A DNA stretch of 64,000 nt from Archangium_A sp035910535 (GCA_035910535.1 JAMHXF010000047.1:1-64000); one strand, 5' to 3'. Positions 1-8,856 are shown, counted from the stretch's first letter. Program-made: numbers and translations. Notes: generated by a model from the letters alone, not told the origin.

Positions 1-1233
1 CTCGAAGCGGTGACGTTGTGCACGGTTCACCAGGCGAAGGGGCTCGAGTGGCCCGTCGTGGTCTTGCCCGACCTGATGCCGACGCCGCGCGCTGAGTCGG
101 GCGCCGTGCGGTTCGACCGCGAGTTCGGGCTGGCGCTCGTGAAGCCCTCGCGCGGCGACGACGAGCTCAAGTCTGCGTCTGCGACGCAGATCACCGCGCA
201 GCTCAGCCGACGTGCACGCGCAGAGCACCTCCGACTGCTCTATGTGGCCATGACGCGCGCCCGAGATCTCGTGGTGCTGGGCTTGCGGCCACAGCGTTCT
301 CCATCGCGCTCGTGGGCGAACGACGTCGAGGCGTTCTTTGAGCTGCGCGTCTCTCACGGCGCGCGCGCCCAGCTCGACGTCGCGACGCTCACCGCGCCTC
401 GGCCCATCACCGCTCCGCCCACGCTGGGAGGAGAAGTCGCGAGCGTCATCGCAGCGGTGCGCGCGCCGCTTCGACTGGCGACGCGTGAGCTGCTCTTGCC
501 GGTGACGCAGCTGCAGGACTTCGTGTCGTGCCCAAGGCGCTTTCATTTCGCGCATCAAGTCGGGCTCGCAGAACCTGGCATCGGAGCTCCGTCGCTCGCG
601 TTGCTGCCGTCGGAAGAGAACGTGCGCGAGCGCGGTACGGCGGCGCATCGACTGCTGGAGCTGACGCCGCTGGACCTCGTGGGCACGCCGCAGCTGCGCG
701 GTGCGCTCGAGGCGTTGCGGCACGCTGAAGGGCTCGACGACTTCGACGTCATCGAGCTGGTCGAGGCGTTCTGGAGCACGGACTTTGGCCGCGCCGCTGC
801 TGCTCAACCCGCGCGGGTGCACCGCGAGTTGCCGTTCGCCGTTCGTCTGCATGGTTCGCCTGATCTCGTGCTGCGCGGGCAGATTGACCTCGTCGTGGAG
901 CAAGACGACGCGTTGGTCGTCGTCGACTACAAGACGTCGCGGCTTCCTCCGAGCGGGCTGGCCTCGTATCGCTTTCAGCTCGGCTGCTACGCGCTCGCGG
1001 CGCGCCGCTTTTTTGGTGACGCGCGGCCGGTGCGCACCGGGATCTCGTTTCTCCGCGAGGCGTCACTCGAGCCGGTGTTCGACGAACCGCTCGACTTGGA
1101 GTCGGTGACGACCCCGTTGATCGACGCAACTGCCCGTCTTGCCGAGGCTCAACGCGGCGCCGTGTGGCCGGGGCGAGCGCGTGACGTGTGTGTGTCGCTC
1201 GGCTGCGGCCACGTCGACCGTTGTCATCAGTGA
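1..1233 (+). CDS. UvrD/AddA-like helicase with C-terminal PD-(D/E)XK nuclease (5' truncated)
   Basis: The window opens inside this gene, so only about 410 C-terminal residues are visible. Helicase motif V (TVHQAKGLEWPVVVLPD) sits at residues 8-25 and motif VI (LRLLYVAMTRARD) near 80-92, both typical of superfamily 1 DNA helicases. A RecB-family nuclease domain follows: GQIDLVVE near 295 and VVVDYKTSR near 305-313 supply the catalytic Asp, Asp and Lys. One Cys before the nuclease core (FVSCPRRF) and three at the extreme C-terminus (CVSLGCGHVDRC) have the 1+3 spacing of iron-sulfur-stapled nucleases such as AddB and Cas4. Probably the helicase-nuclease subunit of a double-strand-break end-processing complex; the partner would lie upstream, outside the window. 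Confidence 0.88.
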   Translation, partial: LEAVTLCTVHQAKGLEWPVVVLPDLMPTPRAESGAVRFDREFGLALVKPSRGDDELKSASATQITAQLSRRARAEHLRLLYVAMTRARDLVVLGLRPQRSPSRSWANDVEAFFELRVSHGARAQLDVATLTAPRPITAPPTLGGEVASVIAAVRAPLRLATRELLLPVTQLQDFVSCPRRFHFAHQVGLAEPGIGAPSLALLPSEENVRERGTAAHRLLELTPLDLVGTPQLRGALEALRHAEGLDDFDVIELVEAFWSTDFGRAAAAQPARVHRELPFAVRLHGSPDLVLRGQIDLVVEQDDALVVVDYKTSRLPPSGLASYRFQLGCYALAARRFFGDARPVRTGISFLREASLEPVFDEPLDLESVTTPLIDATARLAEAQRGAVWPGRARDVCVSLGCGHVDRCHQ

Positions 1234-1266
1234 CAAGCCGAGAACTTTCCACGTAGAAGCCGCCGC

Positions 1267-2577
1267 ATGCCGAACGTCGTCGTCGTTGGAGCGCAGTGGG
1301 GTGACGAGGGGAAGGGGAAGATCGTCGACCTGCTGACGGAGCACGCGCAGGTCGTCGTGCGCTTCCAGGGCGGGAACAACGCAGGTCACACGCTGGTGGT
1401 GGGCGGTCAGAAGACCGTGCTGCACCTCATTCCCTCGGGCGTGCTGCACTCGGGAAAGACGTGCGTCATCGGCAACGGTTGCGTGCTCGACCCCACGGTC
1501 TTGATGAAAGAAGTCGACGGGCTTCGCGCGCGCGGTTTCCTCCAGGACGCGGGGCAGCTGCTGATTTCTGAACACGCGCACGTCATCTGCCCGTGGCACA
1601 AGCACCTCGACACGCTCCGTGAAAAAGCGCGCGGTGGCGGCGCCATCGGCACCACGGGGCGCGGCATCGGGCCTGCGTACGAAGACAAGGTCGCGCGGCG
1701 CGGCATTCGCGTTCGCGATCTGCTCGACGGAGATCGCCTCCGTCGTCGCGTGAAGGAGCGCCTGCCTGACGCGCTCGAGGAGATCGCCCGCCTCGCGCGC
1801 ACCGCGAAGGCCGACGAGCCGTTGCTCGACGTGGAGGCCATCGTCTCGGAGCTGTTGGTGCTCGGCTCGCGGCTCAAGGAGTTCGTCGGCGACGCGTCGT
1901 TGACGCTCTCGGAGCACGTTCGCAAGGGCACGCGGATTCTGTTCGAAGGGGCGCAGGGCACGCTGCTCGACATCGATCACGGCACGTACCCGTTCGTCAC
2001 CAGCAGCAACACGGTGGCCGGCAACGCGGCGGTCGGCTCTGGCCTCGGCCCCACGGCGATCGATCGCGTGATGGGCATCACCAAGGCGTACACCACGCGC
2101 GTTGGTTCGGGCCCGTTCCCTACCGAGTTGAACGACGCGACGGGCGAACGCCTCCGCAAGGTCGGCGACGAGTTCGGCGCGACGACGGGGCGCCCGCGGC
2201 GCTGCGGTTGGCTCGACACCGTGGTGCTCCGTTACGCCACGCGCGTGAACGGGCTGTGGGGCCTCGCGCTCACGAAGATGGACGTGCTCAGCGGCCTCGA
2301 GTCGTTGCGCATCTGCACGGCGTACGAGCTCGACGGTCAGCGCATCACCGAGCTGCCGTGCGACTTCGAAGACTTCTCGCGCGTGCAGCCCGTCTACGAA
2401 GAGATCGCCGGCTGGCAGCAGCCGCTCGCCGGTGCGCGCACGTTCGACGACCTGCCTCCTGCGGCGCAGCGCTACGTGCGTCGCGTCGAAGAGATCGCCG
2501 GCATCCCTGTGGTCTGCATCTCGGTGGGCGCTGAACGCGGCGAGACCATCGTGTTGCAGAACCCGTTCAGGAGCTGA
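1267..2577 (+). CDS. purA: Adenylosuccinate synthetase
   Basis: Catalyses GTP-dependent ligation of IMP and aspartate to adenylosuccinate, the first committed step from IMP to AMP. The 436-residue protein has the family N-terminus (VVVGAQWGDEGKGK, P-loop and catalytic Asp at residues 5-18), the NNAGHT motif, the TTGRGIGPAYEDK segment, and the ATTGRPRRCGWLD block. Length matches the usual 425-435 residues. It starts at an ATG 33 bp after the helicase stop; no strong Shine-Dalgarno is visible. The next gene follows within 6 bp, so the two probably share a transcript. Confidence 0.98.
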   Translation: MPNVVVVGAQWGDEGKGKIVDLLTEHAQVVVRFQGGNNAGHTLVVGGQKTVLHLIPSGVLHSGKTCVIGNGCVLDPTVLMKEVDGLRARGFLQDAGQLLISEHAHVICPWHKHLDTLREKARGGGAIGTTGRGIGPAYEDKVARRGIRVRDLLDGDRLRRRVKERLPDALEEIARLARTAKADEPLLDVEAIVSELLVLGSRLKEFVGDASLTLSEHVRKGTRILFEGAQGTLLDIDHGTYPFVTSSNTVAGNAAVGSGLGPTAIDRVMGITKAYTTRVGSGPFPTELNDATGERLRKVGDEFGATTGRPRRCGWLDTVVLRYATRVNGLWGLALTKMDVLSGLESLRICTAYELDGQRITELPCDFEDFSRVQPVYEEIAGWQQPLAGARTFDDLPPAAQRYVRRVEEIAGIPVVCISVGAERGETIVLQNPFRS

Positions 2578-2583
2578 ACCTCG

Positions 2584-3306
2584 TTGTTCGTCGTTGAGTC
2601 CGGAAACGCGTCGGGCGCGCCGGTGCTGTTGCTGCACGGCGGCGGCGTCGCAGGGTGGATGTGGGGCCCGCTGCGCGATCGCTTGTCGTCGACGTACCGC
2701 CTCGTCATTCCGGATTTCCCCGGGCACGGACAGAGCGCGGGTGCGCCGTATGTTTCGCACGACGCGACCATCGCGGCGCTCGTCGCGCACCTGCGTGGTT
2801 CACGCGTCTCGGTCATCGGCTTTTCGCTCGGCGCGCAGCTGGCGGTGCAGTTGGCGTCGGTCGCGCCGGAGCTCGTAGAGCGGGTGTTGGTGGTGAGCGC
2901 GCAGGCCCGGCCGATGGCGTTCTCGGGCGTGACGCTCGGCCTGCTCGGGTTGATGTCGCCGCTGGCGAAGCGTCGTTGGTTCGCGAAGCTCCAGGCGCGC
3001 GAGCTCTTCATTCCCCACGAGCTGCTGGAGTCGTACGTGGAGACGTCGGCGAGCCTGTCGAAGGCGACGCTGCTCGCGTCGGTCGGGCAGAACATGAAGT
3101 TCGTCATTCCCGAGGGCTGGCCGCGCTTTCCGGGAGCGGCGCTGGTGCTCGTCGGTCAACGTGAGCTGCGCGTGATGAAGGCCTCAGCGCAGGCGCTGCA
3201 CGACGCGTTGCCGGGCAGCGAGCTGGAGGTCGTCGACGGCTGCGGTCACGGCATTCCGTTTCAGAAGCCCGACTGGTTCGCCGAGCGCGTCAGCCGCTGG
3301 TTGTGA
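2584..3306 (+). CDS. Alpha/beta hydrolase
   Basis: A 240-residue single-domain alpha/beta-hydrolase. The oxyanion segment LLLHGGGVAG is near residue 17, the nucleophile elbow GFSLGA puts the catalytic Ser near residue 80, and GCGHGIPF near 222 supplies the His. A catalytic acid is less certain. Substrate cannot be told from sequence. The start is a TTG; the frame is closed upstream by the purA stop, so translation must begin after 2577. Immediate proximity to purA suggests cotranscription rather than a shared pathway. Confidence 0.85.
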   Translation: MFVVESGNASGAPVLLLHGGGVAGWMWGPLRDRLSSTYRLVIPDFPGHGQSAGAPYVSHDATIAALVAHLRGSRVSVIGFSLGAQLAVQLASVAPELVERVLVVSAQARPMAFSGVTLGLLGLMSPLAKRRWFAKLQARELFIPHELLESYVETSASLSKATLLASVGQNMKFVIPEGWPRFPGAALVLVGQRELRVMKASAQALHDALPGSELEVVDGCGHGIPFQKPDWFAERVSRWL

Positions 3307-3309
3307 TCG

Positions 3310-3723
3310 TCACTTCGCGCGCATCGACTCGGTGTGGTCGATGCTGTCGATGGCCTTCTTCACGTCGGGTGAGCGCGTGAAGACGAACTCCACCAGCGGT
3401 CGTGCGGTGCCGGAGATGGCTTCATCACCAAGCCGCATCACGCGCGTCACGTCGATGCGGAGGTCGACCTCCCGCTCGGTGATGACGGCCTTCGTCCACG
3501 TCTCGGTCTTCGTGCGCGTGGTGATGACGAGCTGACGGCGACCGTCGACGGTGCGTTCCTCGAGGCGGGTGTTGGCGTCGCCGGTGAAGCGCTCGACGTA
3601 GAACTTCTTCGCCTTCTCGAAGCGCATCGGCAGCGTCCACTGCGTCTGCTCTGCGCTCGCGCTCACGGGCTTGCCGTCGATGGACGGAATCGGGAACGCC
3701 GCGAGCAGCAGGCACAGCACCAT
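3310..3723 (-). CDS. Hypothetical secreted protein
   Basis: A 137-residue protein with a short hydrophobic N-terminus (MVLCLLLAAFPIPSIDG) that may be a signal peptide, then a basic/acidic beta-rich region without recognisable motifs. Its start overlaps the stop of the upstream coiled-coil gene by one base (TGATG), so the two are probably translationally coupled. It ends 3 bp from the convergent hydrolase. I do not recognise the family. Confidence 0.7.
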   Translation of the reverse strand: MVLCLLLAAFPIPSIDGKPVSASAEQTQWTLPMRFEKAKKFYVERFTGDANTRLEERTVDGRRQLVITTRTKTETWTKAVITEREVDLRIDVTRVMRLGDEAISGTARPLVEFVFTRSPDVKKAIDSIDHTESMRAK

Positions 3724-4091
3724 CAGCGGCGGCCCTTCTTCGCGCGCGACAGCTCTTCCTGCAGGCGCCGGTTCTGCAACTCGAGCGTCACCAGCTTCTT
3801 CGAGAGCTCACCTGAGTTCGCGTCGGCCTGGCTGCACTCGCTGCGCGCAGCGTCGACGTCGCCGGCGGCGGCCTTGAGCTTCGCCTTCATTTCATCGTTC
3901 GCCTTGAGCGCGGTCGCCGTGCGTTGACGTTCATCTTCGAGGCGCGAGCGGCCCAGCACGAGCACACCGGCCAGCATCGCCAACGCGACGGCGAGCAACA
4001 TCCACGGGAGCGGAGAAGGGCGCGGAGCGGGACCGCCGACCGCGGGCATCTCGAGTGACTCGCGACGCACTTCTTCCCAGGGGCTGGCCAT
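3723..4091 (-). CDS. Single-pass membrane coiled-coil protein
   Basis: 122 residues: a Pro-rich cytoplasmic N-terminus, one transmembrane helix (about residues 30-46, WMLLAVALAMLAGVLVLG), then a charged heptad-like region (about 50-118) rich in Glu, Lys, Leu and Ala that should form a coiled coil. It is first in a two-gene unit with the secreted protein downstream. No enzymatic motif is visible; a scaffold or envelope-stability role is only a guess. Confidence 0.72.
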   Translation of the reverse strand: MASPWEEVRRESLEMPAVGGPAPRPSPLPWMLLAVALAMLAGVLVLGRSRLEDERQRTATALKANDEMKAKLKAAAGDVDAARSECSQADANSGELSKKLVTLELQNRRLQEELSRAKKGRR

Positions 4092-4136
4092 GTGTACGCC
4101 GAGCCTACAGCAAGCGAGTAGCGTGCGCGCCGCTCC

Positions 4137-5528
4137 ATGCGGCTCGCGAGACGGCTCTTCTTCATTGGCTTCGGGCTGACGGTCGTCGTCGCGGTCGGCA
4201 GCTTCTGGTGGCAGTTCGCCGGGCTGGCGGGCGCACGCGGCATCGCGCCGATGGGCGAGGCCTTCGCGCAGGCGAGCGCGCGCCTGACGATTCTCGAGCT
4301 GCCGTCGCTGCTGTGGCTGTCGTCATCAGACGCGATGCTCCACGCGTTGTTGGCGTGCTCGTTGTTGAGCGGCGTGGCGATGGTGGCGGGGCTCGCGCCG
4401 CGCATCGCGTGCATCACGTTGTGGGTCTGCTGGTCGTCGCTCGTTCAGGTCGGCTACCCGTTTCTCTCGTTTCAGTGGGACCTCCTGCTCATCGAGAGCG
4501 CGTTCTGCGCTGCGTTCTTCGCGCCGCCGGGGTTGCGACCAAAGGTGGAGACGGAGCCTGAAGCGCCGTTCGCGTTCTCGTTCGTGATGTTTGCGCTCGC
4601 GTGCAAGGTGACGCTGCAGTCGGGCATCGTGAAGCTGACGAGCGGAGATCCCACGTGGAGGGATCTCACCGCGCTCACGTACCACTGGTGGTCGCAGCCG
4701 CTGCCGACGTGGACGAGCGTCTTCATCGCGCAGCTGCCGCTGGTCGTGCAGAAGCTGCTGTGCGCGGTGATGTTCGTCTTCGAGCTGGTGATTCCGGTGC
4801 TCGCGCTCGGGCCGAGGTCGCTGCGAATCGTCGCGGCGCTGGGGTTGATGGCGTTGCAGGCCGCGCTCTTCGCTGCTGGCAACTACAGCTATTACAACGT
4901 GCTCACGTTCGTCCTCGCGTTGCCGTTGCTCGACGACGCGGCGCTGCGACGCGTGTTCCGTCGACTGCCGGAGCTGCCGTCGTCACCGCCAGCGCCACGG
5001 TGGACGTGGGCTGCACCGGTGCTCTACGTGCTCATCAGCGTCGGCATGTTTCTTCGCGTGGAGCTCGTCAACCCGCTCCGCCGCTTCGACACCATCAACG
5101 CGTACGGCGCCTTCGCGTGGATGACGAAGAACCGCGCGGAGATCATCCTCGAAGGCAGCAACGACGGCACCACGTGGCTCGCGTATGAATTTCCGTGGAA
5201 GCCCGGCGACGTCACGCGCAGACCCGGCTTCATCGCGCCGTGGCAGCCGCGGCTCGACTGGCAAATGTGGTTCGCCTCGCTGGGGCAGTGCGCGAACAAC
5301 CCGTGGATTCTGTCGATGCAGCACAAGGTGCTCACTGGCAACCTCGAGGTGTTGGCGCTGCTCGAGACGAACCCGTTCCCCGCTGCGCCTCCGAAGTTCC
5401 TGCGCACGCGCTCGTTCGAGTACCGCTTTTCTTCAGAGAAGAACGTCTGGTGGGCGAGGCAGGAGCTCGGCGCGTATTGCCCGGCGTTGACGCTCGATGA
5501 CGACGCTCGCCTCCGTCGCGCCTTCTAG
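4137..5528 (+). CDS. Lipase maturation factor family-like membrane protein
   Basis: 463 residues with multiple transmembrane helices across roughly residues 5-330 and a soluble C-terminal region. The FLSFQWDLLLIESAF segment and the C-terminal region around FAWMTKNRAEI, PWKPGD and PRLDWQMWF match what I recall of the lipase maturation factor (LMF1/LMF2) family, which in vertebrates assists lipase folding in the ER. Bacterial members are uncharacterised; a role in folding or modifying exported proteins is inferred. It is followed within 15 bp by the DprE1-like gene and may be cotranscribed. Confidence 0.82.
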   Translation: MRLARRLFFIGFGLTVVVAVGSFWWQFAGLAGARGIAPMGEAFAQASARLTILELPSLLWLSSSDAMLHALLACSLLSGVAMVAGLAPRIACITLWVCWSSLVQVGYPFLSFQWDLLLIESAFCAAFFAPPGLRPKVETEPEAPFAFSFVMFALACKVTLQSGIVKLTSGDPTWRDLTALTYHWWSQPLPTWTSVFIAQLPLVVQKLLCAVMFVFELVIPVLALGPRSLRIVAALGLMALQAALFAAGNYSYYNVLTFVLALPLLDDAALRRVFRRLPELPSSPPAPRWTWAAPVLYVLISVGMFLRVELVNPLRRFDTINAYGAFAWMTKNRAEIILEGSNDGTTWLAYEFPWKPGDVTRRPGFIAPWQPRLDWQMWFASLGQCANNPWILSMQHKVLTGNLEVLALLETNPFPAAPPKFLRTRSFEYRFSSEKNVWWARQELGAYCPALTLDDDARLRRAF

Positions 5529-5542
5529 GGTACGAGCGCGGC

Positions 5543-6856
5543 GTGACGTCGCACTCCCGAATCTCCGGTTGGGGCCGCCAGTTCGTCGAGACCGAAGAGC
5601 TGCAGCCCGAGTCTCTTGAAGACACGCCTCCGGTGCTGTTTCGCGGCCTCGGGCGCAGCTACGGCGACTCGTCGTTGCCGGCCGCTTCGAGCCCGCTGGT
5701 GGTCAACACCACGCGCGCCAATCGCGTCATTCACTTCGACCCTTCGACCGGCGTGCTGCGCGCTGAAGCGGGCTTGTCGCTCGTCGACTTGAACCGCACG
5801 TTTTTGCCGCGCGGGTGGTTCGTGCCCGTCACGCCGGGTACGTCGCTCGTCACGCTGGGCGGCATGGTCGCGGCCGACGTTCACGGCAAGAACCACCACG
5901 TCGACGGGTGCTTCGGCTCGCACGTCACGCGGCTCAAGATGCGCGTGGCCGATGGTCGCGTGTTGGAATGTGGTCCCGACCTCGAGCGCGAGCTGTTCCT
6001 CGCCACCGTCGCCGGCATGGGCCTCACGGGGCAGATCCTCGAGGTGGAGTTCGGCCTGCGCCGCATTCCCACTCCGTGGATCTGGCAAGAGAGCGAGCGC
6101 GTCTCCGACATCGACACGTACATCGCGGCGCTGAAGTCGGCGGCGCGCGACTGGCCGATGACGGTCGGGTGGATCGACTGTCTCTCGCAGGGCTCGAAGC
6201 TCGGTCGCGGCTACCTGATGAAGGGCCGTTGGGCGCAGGCCCACGAAGCACCGGCGACGTTTCCCAAAGAGCTGCCGAACGTGCGCCTGCCATTCACCGC
6301 GCCTGACTTCGCGTTGTCGCGACCCGTGGTGAAGCTGTTCAACCAGGCCATCTACACGTCGCACTTTCAGCAGAAGCGCGCCGGCCTCACGGACCCGTTC
6401 CGCTTCTTCTACCCGCTCGACGCCGTGAAGGACTGGAACCGCGCGTATGGGCGACGTGGGCTCACGCAGTACCAGTGTGTGTTGCCTGACGCTGCGGGCC
6501 CGAGCGCGGCGCGCCGGTTTCTCGAGACGCTCACGAAGCGTGGCGGAGCGAGCTTCTTGTGCGTCATCAAAGACTGTGGCGCCGAGAGCCCTGCGTACCT
6601 GTCGTTTCCACGCCCGGGTATTTCGATCGCGCTCGACCTCGCGGTGCGTGACGACACGCAGGCGACCATCGACGCGTTGAATGAACACGTGCTCGGCGAG
6701 GGTGGCCGCATCTACCTTGCGAAAGATCAGTTCACGCGGCCCGAGCATTTTCGCGCGATGGAGGGCCGCCTGCCGTCGTTCGAAGCGGTGCGCGCGAAGT
6801 GGGACCCCGAGAAGAAGTTCAAGAGCGCCCAGTCGGTGCGCCTGTTCGGAGATTGA
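5543..6856 (+). CDS. FAD-binding oxidoreductase, DprE1-like (decaprenylphosphoryl-ribose oxidase family)
   Basis: 437 residues resembling mycobacterial DprE1, which oxidises the 2'-OH of polyprenyl-phosphoryl-ribose in D-arabinose donor synthesis. Visible hallmarks: RGLGRSYGDSSLP in the FAD-binding half, GGMVAADVHGKNHHVDGCFG (about residues 110-130), YLSFPRPG near 350, and the C-terminal YLAKDQF with the active-site Lys. From remembered alignment, the position of the mycobacterial Cys targeted by benzothiazinones (motif NICVDF) is Ala here (SIALDL). GTG start. The SDR partner follows 4 bp downstream, as DprE2 follows DprE1 in actinobacteria. Confidence 0.85.
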   Translation: MTSHSRISGWGRQFVETEELQPESLEDTPPVLFRGLGRSYGDSSLPAASSPLVVNTTRANRVIHFDPSTGVLRAEAGLSLVDLNRTFLPRGWFVPVTPGTSLVTLGGMVAADVHGKNHHVDGCFGSHVTRLKMRVADGRVLECGPDLERELFLATVAGMGLTGQILEVEFGLRRIPTPWIWQESERVSDIDTYIAALKSAARDWPMTVGWIDCLSQGSKLGRGYLMKGRWAQAHEAPATFPKELPNVRLPFTAPDFALSRPVVKLFNQAIYTSHFQQKRAGLTDPFRFFYPLDAVKDWNRAYGRRGLTQYQCVLPDAAGPSAARRFLETLTKRGGASFLCVIKDCGAESPAYLSFPRPGISIALDLAVRDDTQATIDALNEHVLGEGGRIYLAKDQFTRPEHFRAMEGRLPSFEAVRAKWDPEKKFKSAQSVRLFGD

Positions 6857-6860
6857 AGAC

Positions 6861-7604
6861 ATGCGACGAGTAGCGATTCTGGGTGGGACCCGCGGCATGG
6901 GTCGTTCGTTGGCGCGGCGCTTCGTGGAGCGCGGTGACTGGCTCGTGTTGTTGGGCCGCGACGAAGAAGAGCTCAAGCGCAGCCGCGCAGATCTCGAGGC
7001 GCGTGGCAGCCCGGGCGTGCGGGTGGCATACGCGGTGTGCGATCTCGAGAAGCCGGAGACGTTTCGCAGCGCGCTCGAGAGCGCAGAGCAGGCGCTCGAT
7101 TCAGTCGACACCGTCGTCGTCACGGCCGGCGCGTTCGCGACGCAAGACAAGCTCGAGGCCGACCCGGCGCTCGCGCACAAGGTGTTGACCATCGACTTCG
7201 CGAACACGGTCATGTTCTGTGAAGAGGCGCGCAAGAAGCTGCTGCTGCGCGGCTCGGGCACGTTGTGCGTGTTCAGCTCCGTCGCAGGAGATCGCGCGCG
7301 CAAGCCGGTGGTGCTCTACGGCGCGGCGAAGGCAGGGCTCTCGGCGTACCTCGAAGGGCTCGATCACAAGTACCGCGCGCAGGGACTGGTGACGGTGTGT
7401 GTGAAGCCCGGCTTCGTGAAGACCGCGATGACCGAAGGGCTTCCGCCGCCGCCGTTCGCTGGTGAGCCCGACGACGTCGCGGCCACGGTGCTCGCGGGCA
7501 TCGACGCTGGCGACCCGGTCGTCTACGCGCCGCCCATCTGGCGTGCGGTGATGACGGCCATCAAAGCCATGCCCCGCTTCATGATGCGACGAATCAAGTT
7601 CTGA
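6861..7604 (+). CDS. Short-chain dehydrogenase/reductase, DprE2-like
   Basis: A 247-residue classical SDR. The nucleotide-binding glycine motif GGTRGMGR is at residues 8-15, a DLEKPE acidic site follows the beta4 region, and the catalytic Tyr-Lys pair (YGAAK) is near residues 152-156. Paired with the DprE1-like oxidase it would reduce the 2-keto intermediate to the arabinose configuration, an inference from gene pairing. The start is the ATG 4 bp after the upstream stop; an open frame continues upstream but would overlap the oxidase heavily. The C-terminus has a short hydrophobic/basic tail. Confidence 0.82.
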   Translation: MRRVAILGGTRGMGRSLARRFVERGDWLVLLGRDEEELKRSRADLEARGSPGVRVAYAVCDLEKPETFRSALESAEQALDSVDTVVVTAGAFATQDKLEADPALAHKVLTIDFANTVMFCEEARKKLLLRGSGTLCVFSSVAGDRARKPVVLYGAAKAGLSAYLEGLDHKYRAQGLVTVCVKPGFVKTAMTEGLPPPPFAGEPDDVAATVLAGIDAGDPVVYAPPIWRAVMTAIKAMPRFMMRRIKF

Positions 7605-7605
7605 C

Positions 7606-8013
7606 ATGCGACGACGCTCACTCTGCGGTGTGGCCGTCGCTTCGCTGTTCTTCTCGTGTGGCGAGAGGTGCCTGCAGGATCTCTACACTCCCTGGCTCAA
7701 GTTCGACTTGCCGCCCGCTGCAGCGACGCAGCTCGAGCTCGGACCGTCGACGGTCCGGACGTGTCTCCGTGACACTTGCTGGTCGGTTGACTTCGACCCT
7801 TCAGGCGCTTCGGAGTGGATCACCTACAACGCCGAGACGCGGCTGCTTCGCGTTCAGCAGAGTCACTCCGCCGACGGTGGCGCGAACGTCATCCTCTCTG
7901 GCGCGCCGAAGAGTGACGTCTCGCTCGAGGTGACTCGCGACGGCGGCGTGCTCTTCGGTCATGCATGGACAGACGTGAGCTTCGAGGACGGCGTGCCGGA
8001 AGGCTCGATGTGA
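7606..8013 (+). CDS. Hypothetical lipoprotein
   Basis: 135 residues. The N-terminus (MRRRSLCGVAVASLFFSCGE) has basic residues, a hydrophobic run and a lipobox-like FFSC, so export and lipidation at Cys18 are plausible. Three further Cys in the first half could form a disulfide. No known domain recognised. It begins 1 bp after the SDR stop and is probably in the same operon. Confidence 0.65.
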   Translation: MRRRSLCGVAVASLFFSCGERCLQDLYTPWLKFDLPPAAATQLELGPSTVRTCLRDTCWSVDFDPSGASEWITYNAETRLLRVQQSHSADGGANVILSGAPKSDVSLEVTRDGGVLFGHAWTDVSFEDGVPEGSM

Positions 8014-8049
8014 GGGAGCCGGGAGACGTCGCCAACACTCTCGTTCTGA

Positions 8050-8277
8050 TCACCTTCGACCCAGTCGTTCCAGCACGGCGTGCACGGTCGAACTGAAGCC
8101 CCGCGCGTCGCTCGCTGCTTCGAGCTTTCGCAACGTCACCGTTTCATCGAACGCGGCGAGCCGGCCCGCTTCGTCGAGGTCGTGCCACGCGCGGTGGCTG
8201 CGAATCGAGCCGTCGACGCCACGTTCACGGTGCGCGTTGGTGACCTGCTCGAGCAGCAGCTGTTCTTCAGGCGTCAT
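8050..8277 (-). CDS. Small hypothetical protein downstream of a sigma factor
   Basis: A 75-residue, charged, mostly helical protein starting MTPEEQLLLEQ. The start is chosen because its ATG overlaps the sigma-factor stop by four bases (ATGA), implying translational coupling. Position after a sigma factor is where anti-sigma factors often lie, but there is no transmembrane helix or recognisable anti-sigma motif, so the role is open. Confidence 0.62.
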   Translation of the reverse strand: MTPEEQLLLEQVTNAHRERGVDGSIRSHRAWHDLDEAGRLAAFDETVTLRKLEAASDARGFSSTVHAVLERLGRR

Positions 8278-8843
8278 GTCAGCTCTCCGTCGAGGTTCAC
8301 GCCGGCCTTCTCGAGGCACTCGCGCAGAAACTTCCTCGCGCGGGTGAAGTTCTGCAGAAACGTGTTCAGCGACATGCCGACGCGCGACGCCAGCTCGGTG
8401 TCATCGGCGTCGCCACCGGAGCTCAGGCGTTGCTCCAACACCGCGCGCGGTTGCTTCGGCAGCTTCTCGCGGCAGTTTCCAATGTGCGCCCGCAAGTGTG
8501 GGTCGGGCGTCACCGGCGCGACGTGTTGTTCGAGGCGCTCGTGCTGCTCCAACGACTCTTGCGTCGCGGGCGTGCCTTTCTTGCGGCACTCACTGACCGC
8601 GACGTTCCTCGCCGTACGCATCGCGAAGCGCAGCAGCGCGTTGGGCTTGCCGTCGTGCGTGAAGCGGGGCGCCACCTGCCAGACGCGCAGCAGCGTTTCC
8701 TGCAGCACGGCTTCGGTGTCGACCGACGTCGCGAAGGCACGCAGTGAAACGCGCAGCGGTACTTCGACAGACGACGACCAGCGGGCAAACGCGTTCGCGT
8801 CGCCGCTGGCCATCGCACCCAGGAGCTGAAGCTCGTCGGTCAT
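8274..8843 (-). CDS. ECF-like RNA polymerase sigma-70 family factor
   Basis: 189 residues. Region 2 is visible around LQETLLRVWQ (2.2) and LLRFAMRTARNVAVSECRKK (2.3-2.4, about residues 80-100), and region 4 around SRVGMSLNTFLQNFTRARKF near the C-terminus. The region 2-4 linker is longer and more charged than in a minimal ECF factor. The ATG at 8843 lies 13 bp after the VWA gene stop; an upstream in-frame start would overlap that gene. It sits in an operon with the VIT-VWA protein and a small coupled gene, suggesting it regulates its own envelope-linked cluster. Confidence 0.78.
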   Translation of the reverse strand: MTDELQLLGAMASGDANAFARWSSSVEVPLRVSLRAFATSVDTEAVLQETLLRVWQVAPRFTHDGKPNALLRFAMRTARNVAVSECRKKGTPATQESLEQHERLEQHVAPVTPDPHLRAHIGNCREKLPKQPRAVLEQRLSSGGDADDTELASRVGMSLNTFLQNFTRARKFLRECLEKAGVNLDGELT

Positions 8844-8856
8844 TCGCGCGCCCGTC

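Noticed and set aside
1063..2790. Long minus-strand open frame opposite purA
   Set aside because: It is the antisense shadow of a clear purA gene; Arg/Ala/His-rich translation with no motifs, typical of high-GC DNA.
5525..7303. 592-codon minus-strand frame opposite the DprE1/DprE2-like genes
   Set aside because: Low-complexity Arg/Ser/Ala translation, fully antisense to two recognisable enzymes.
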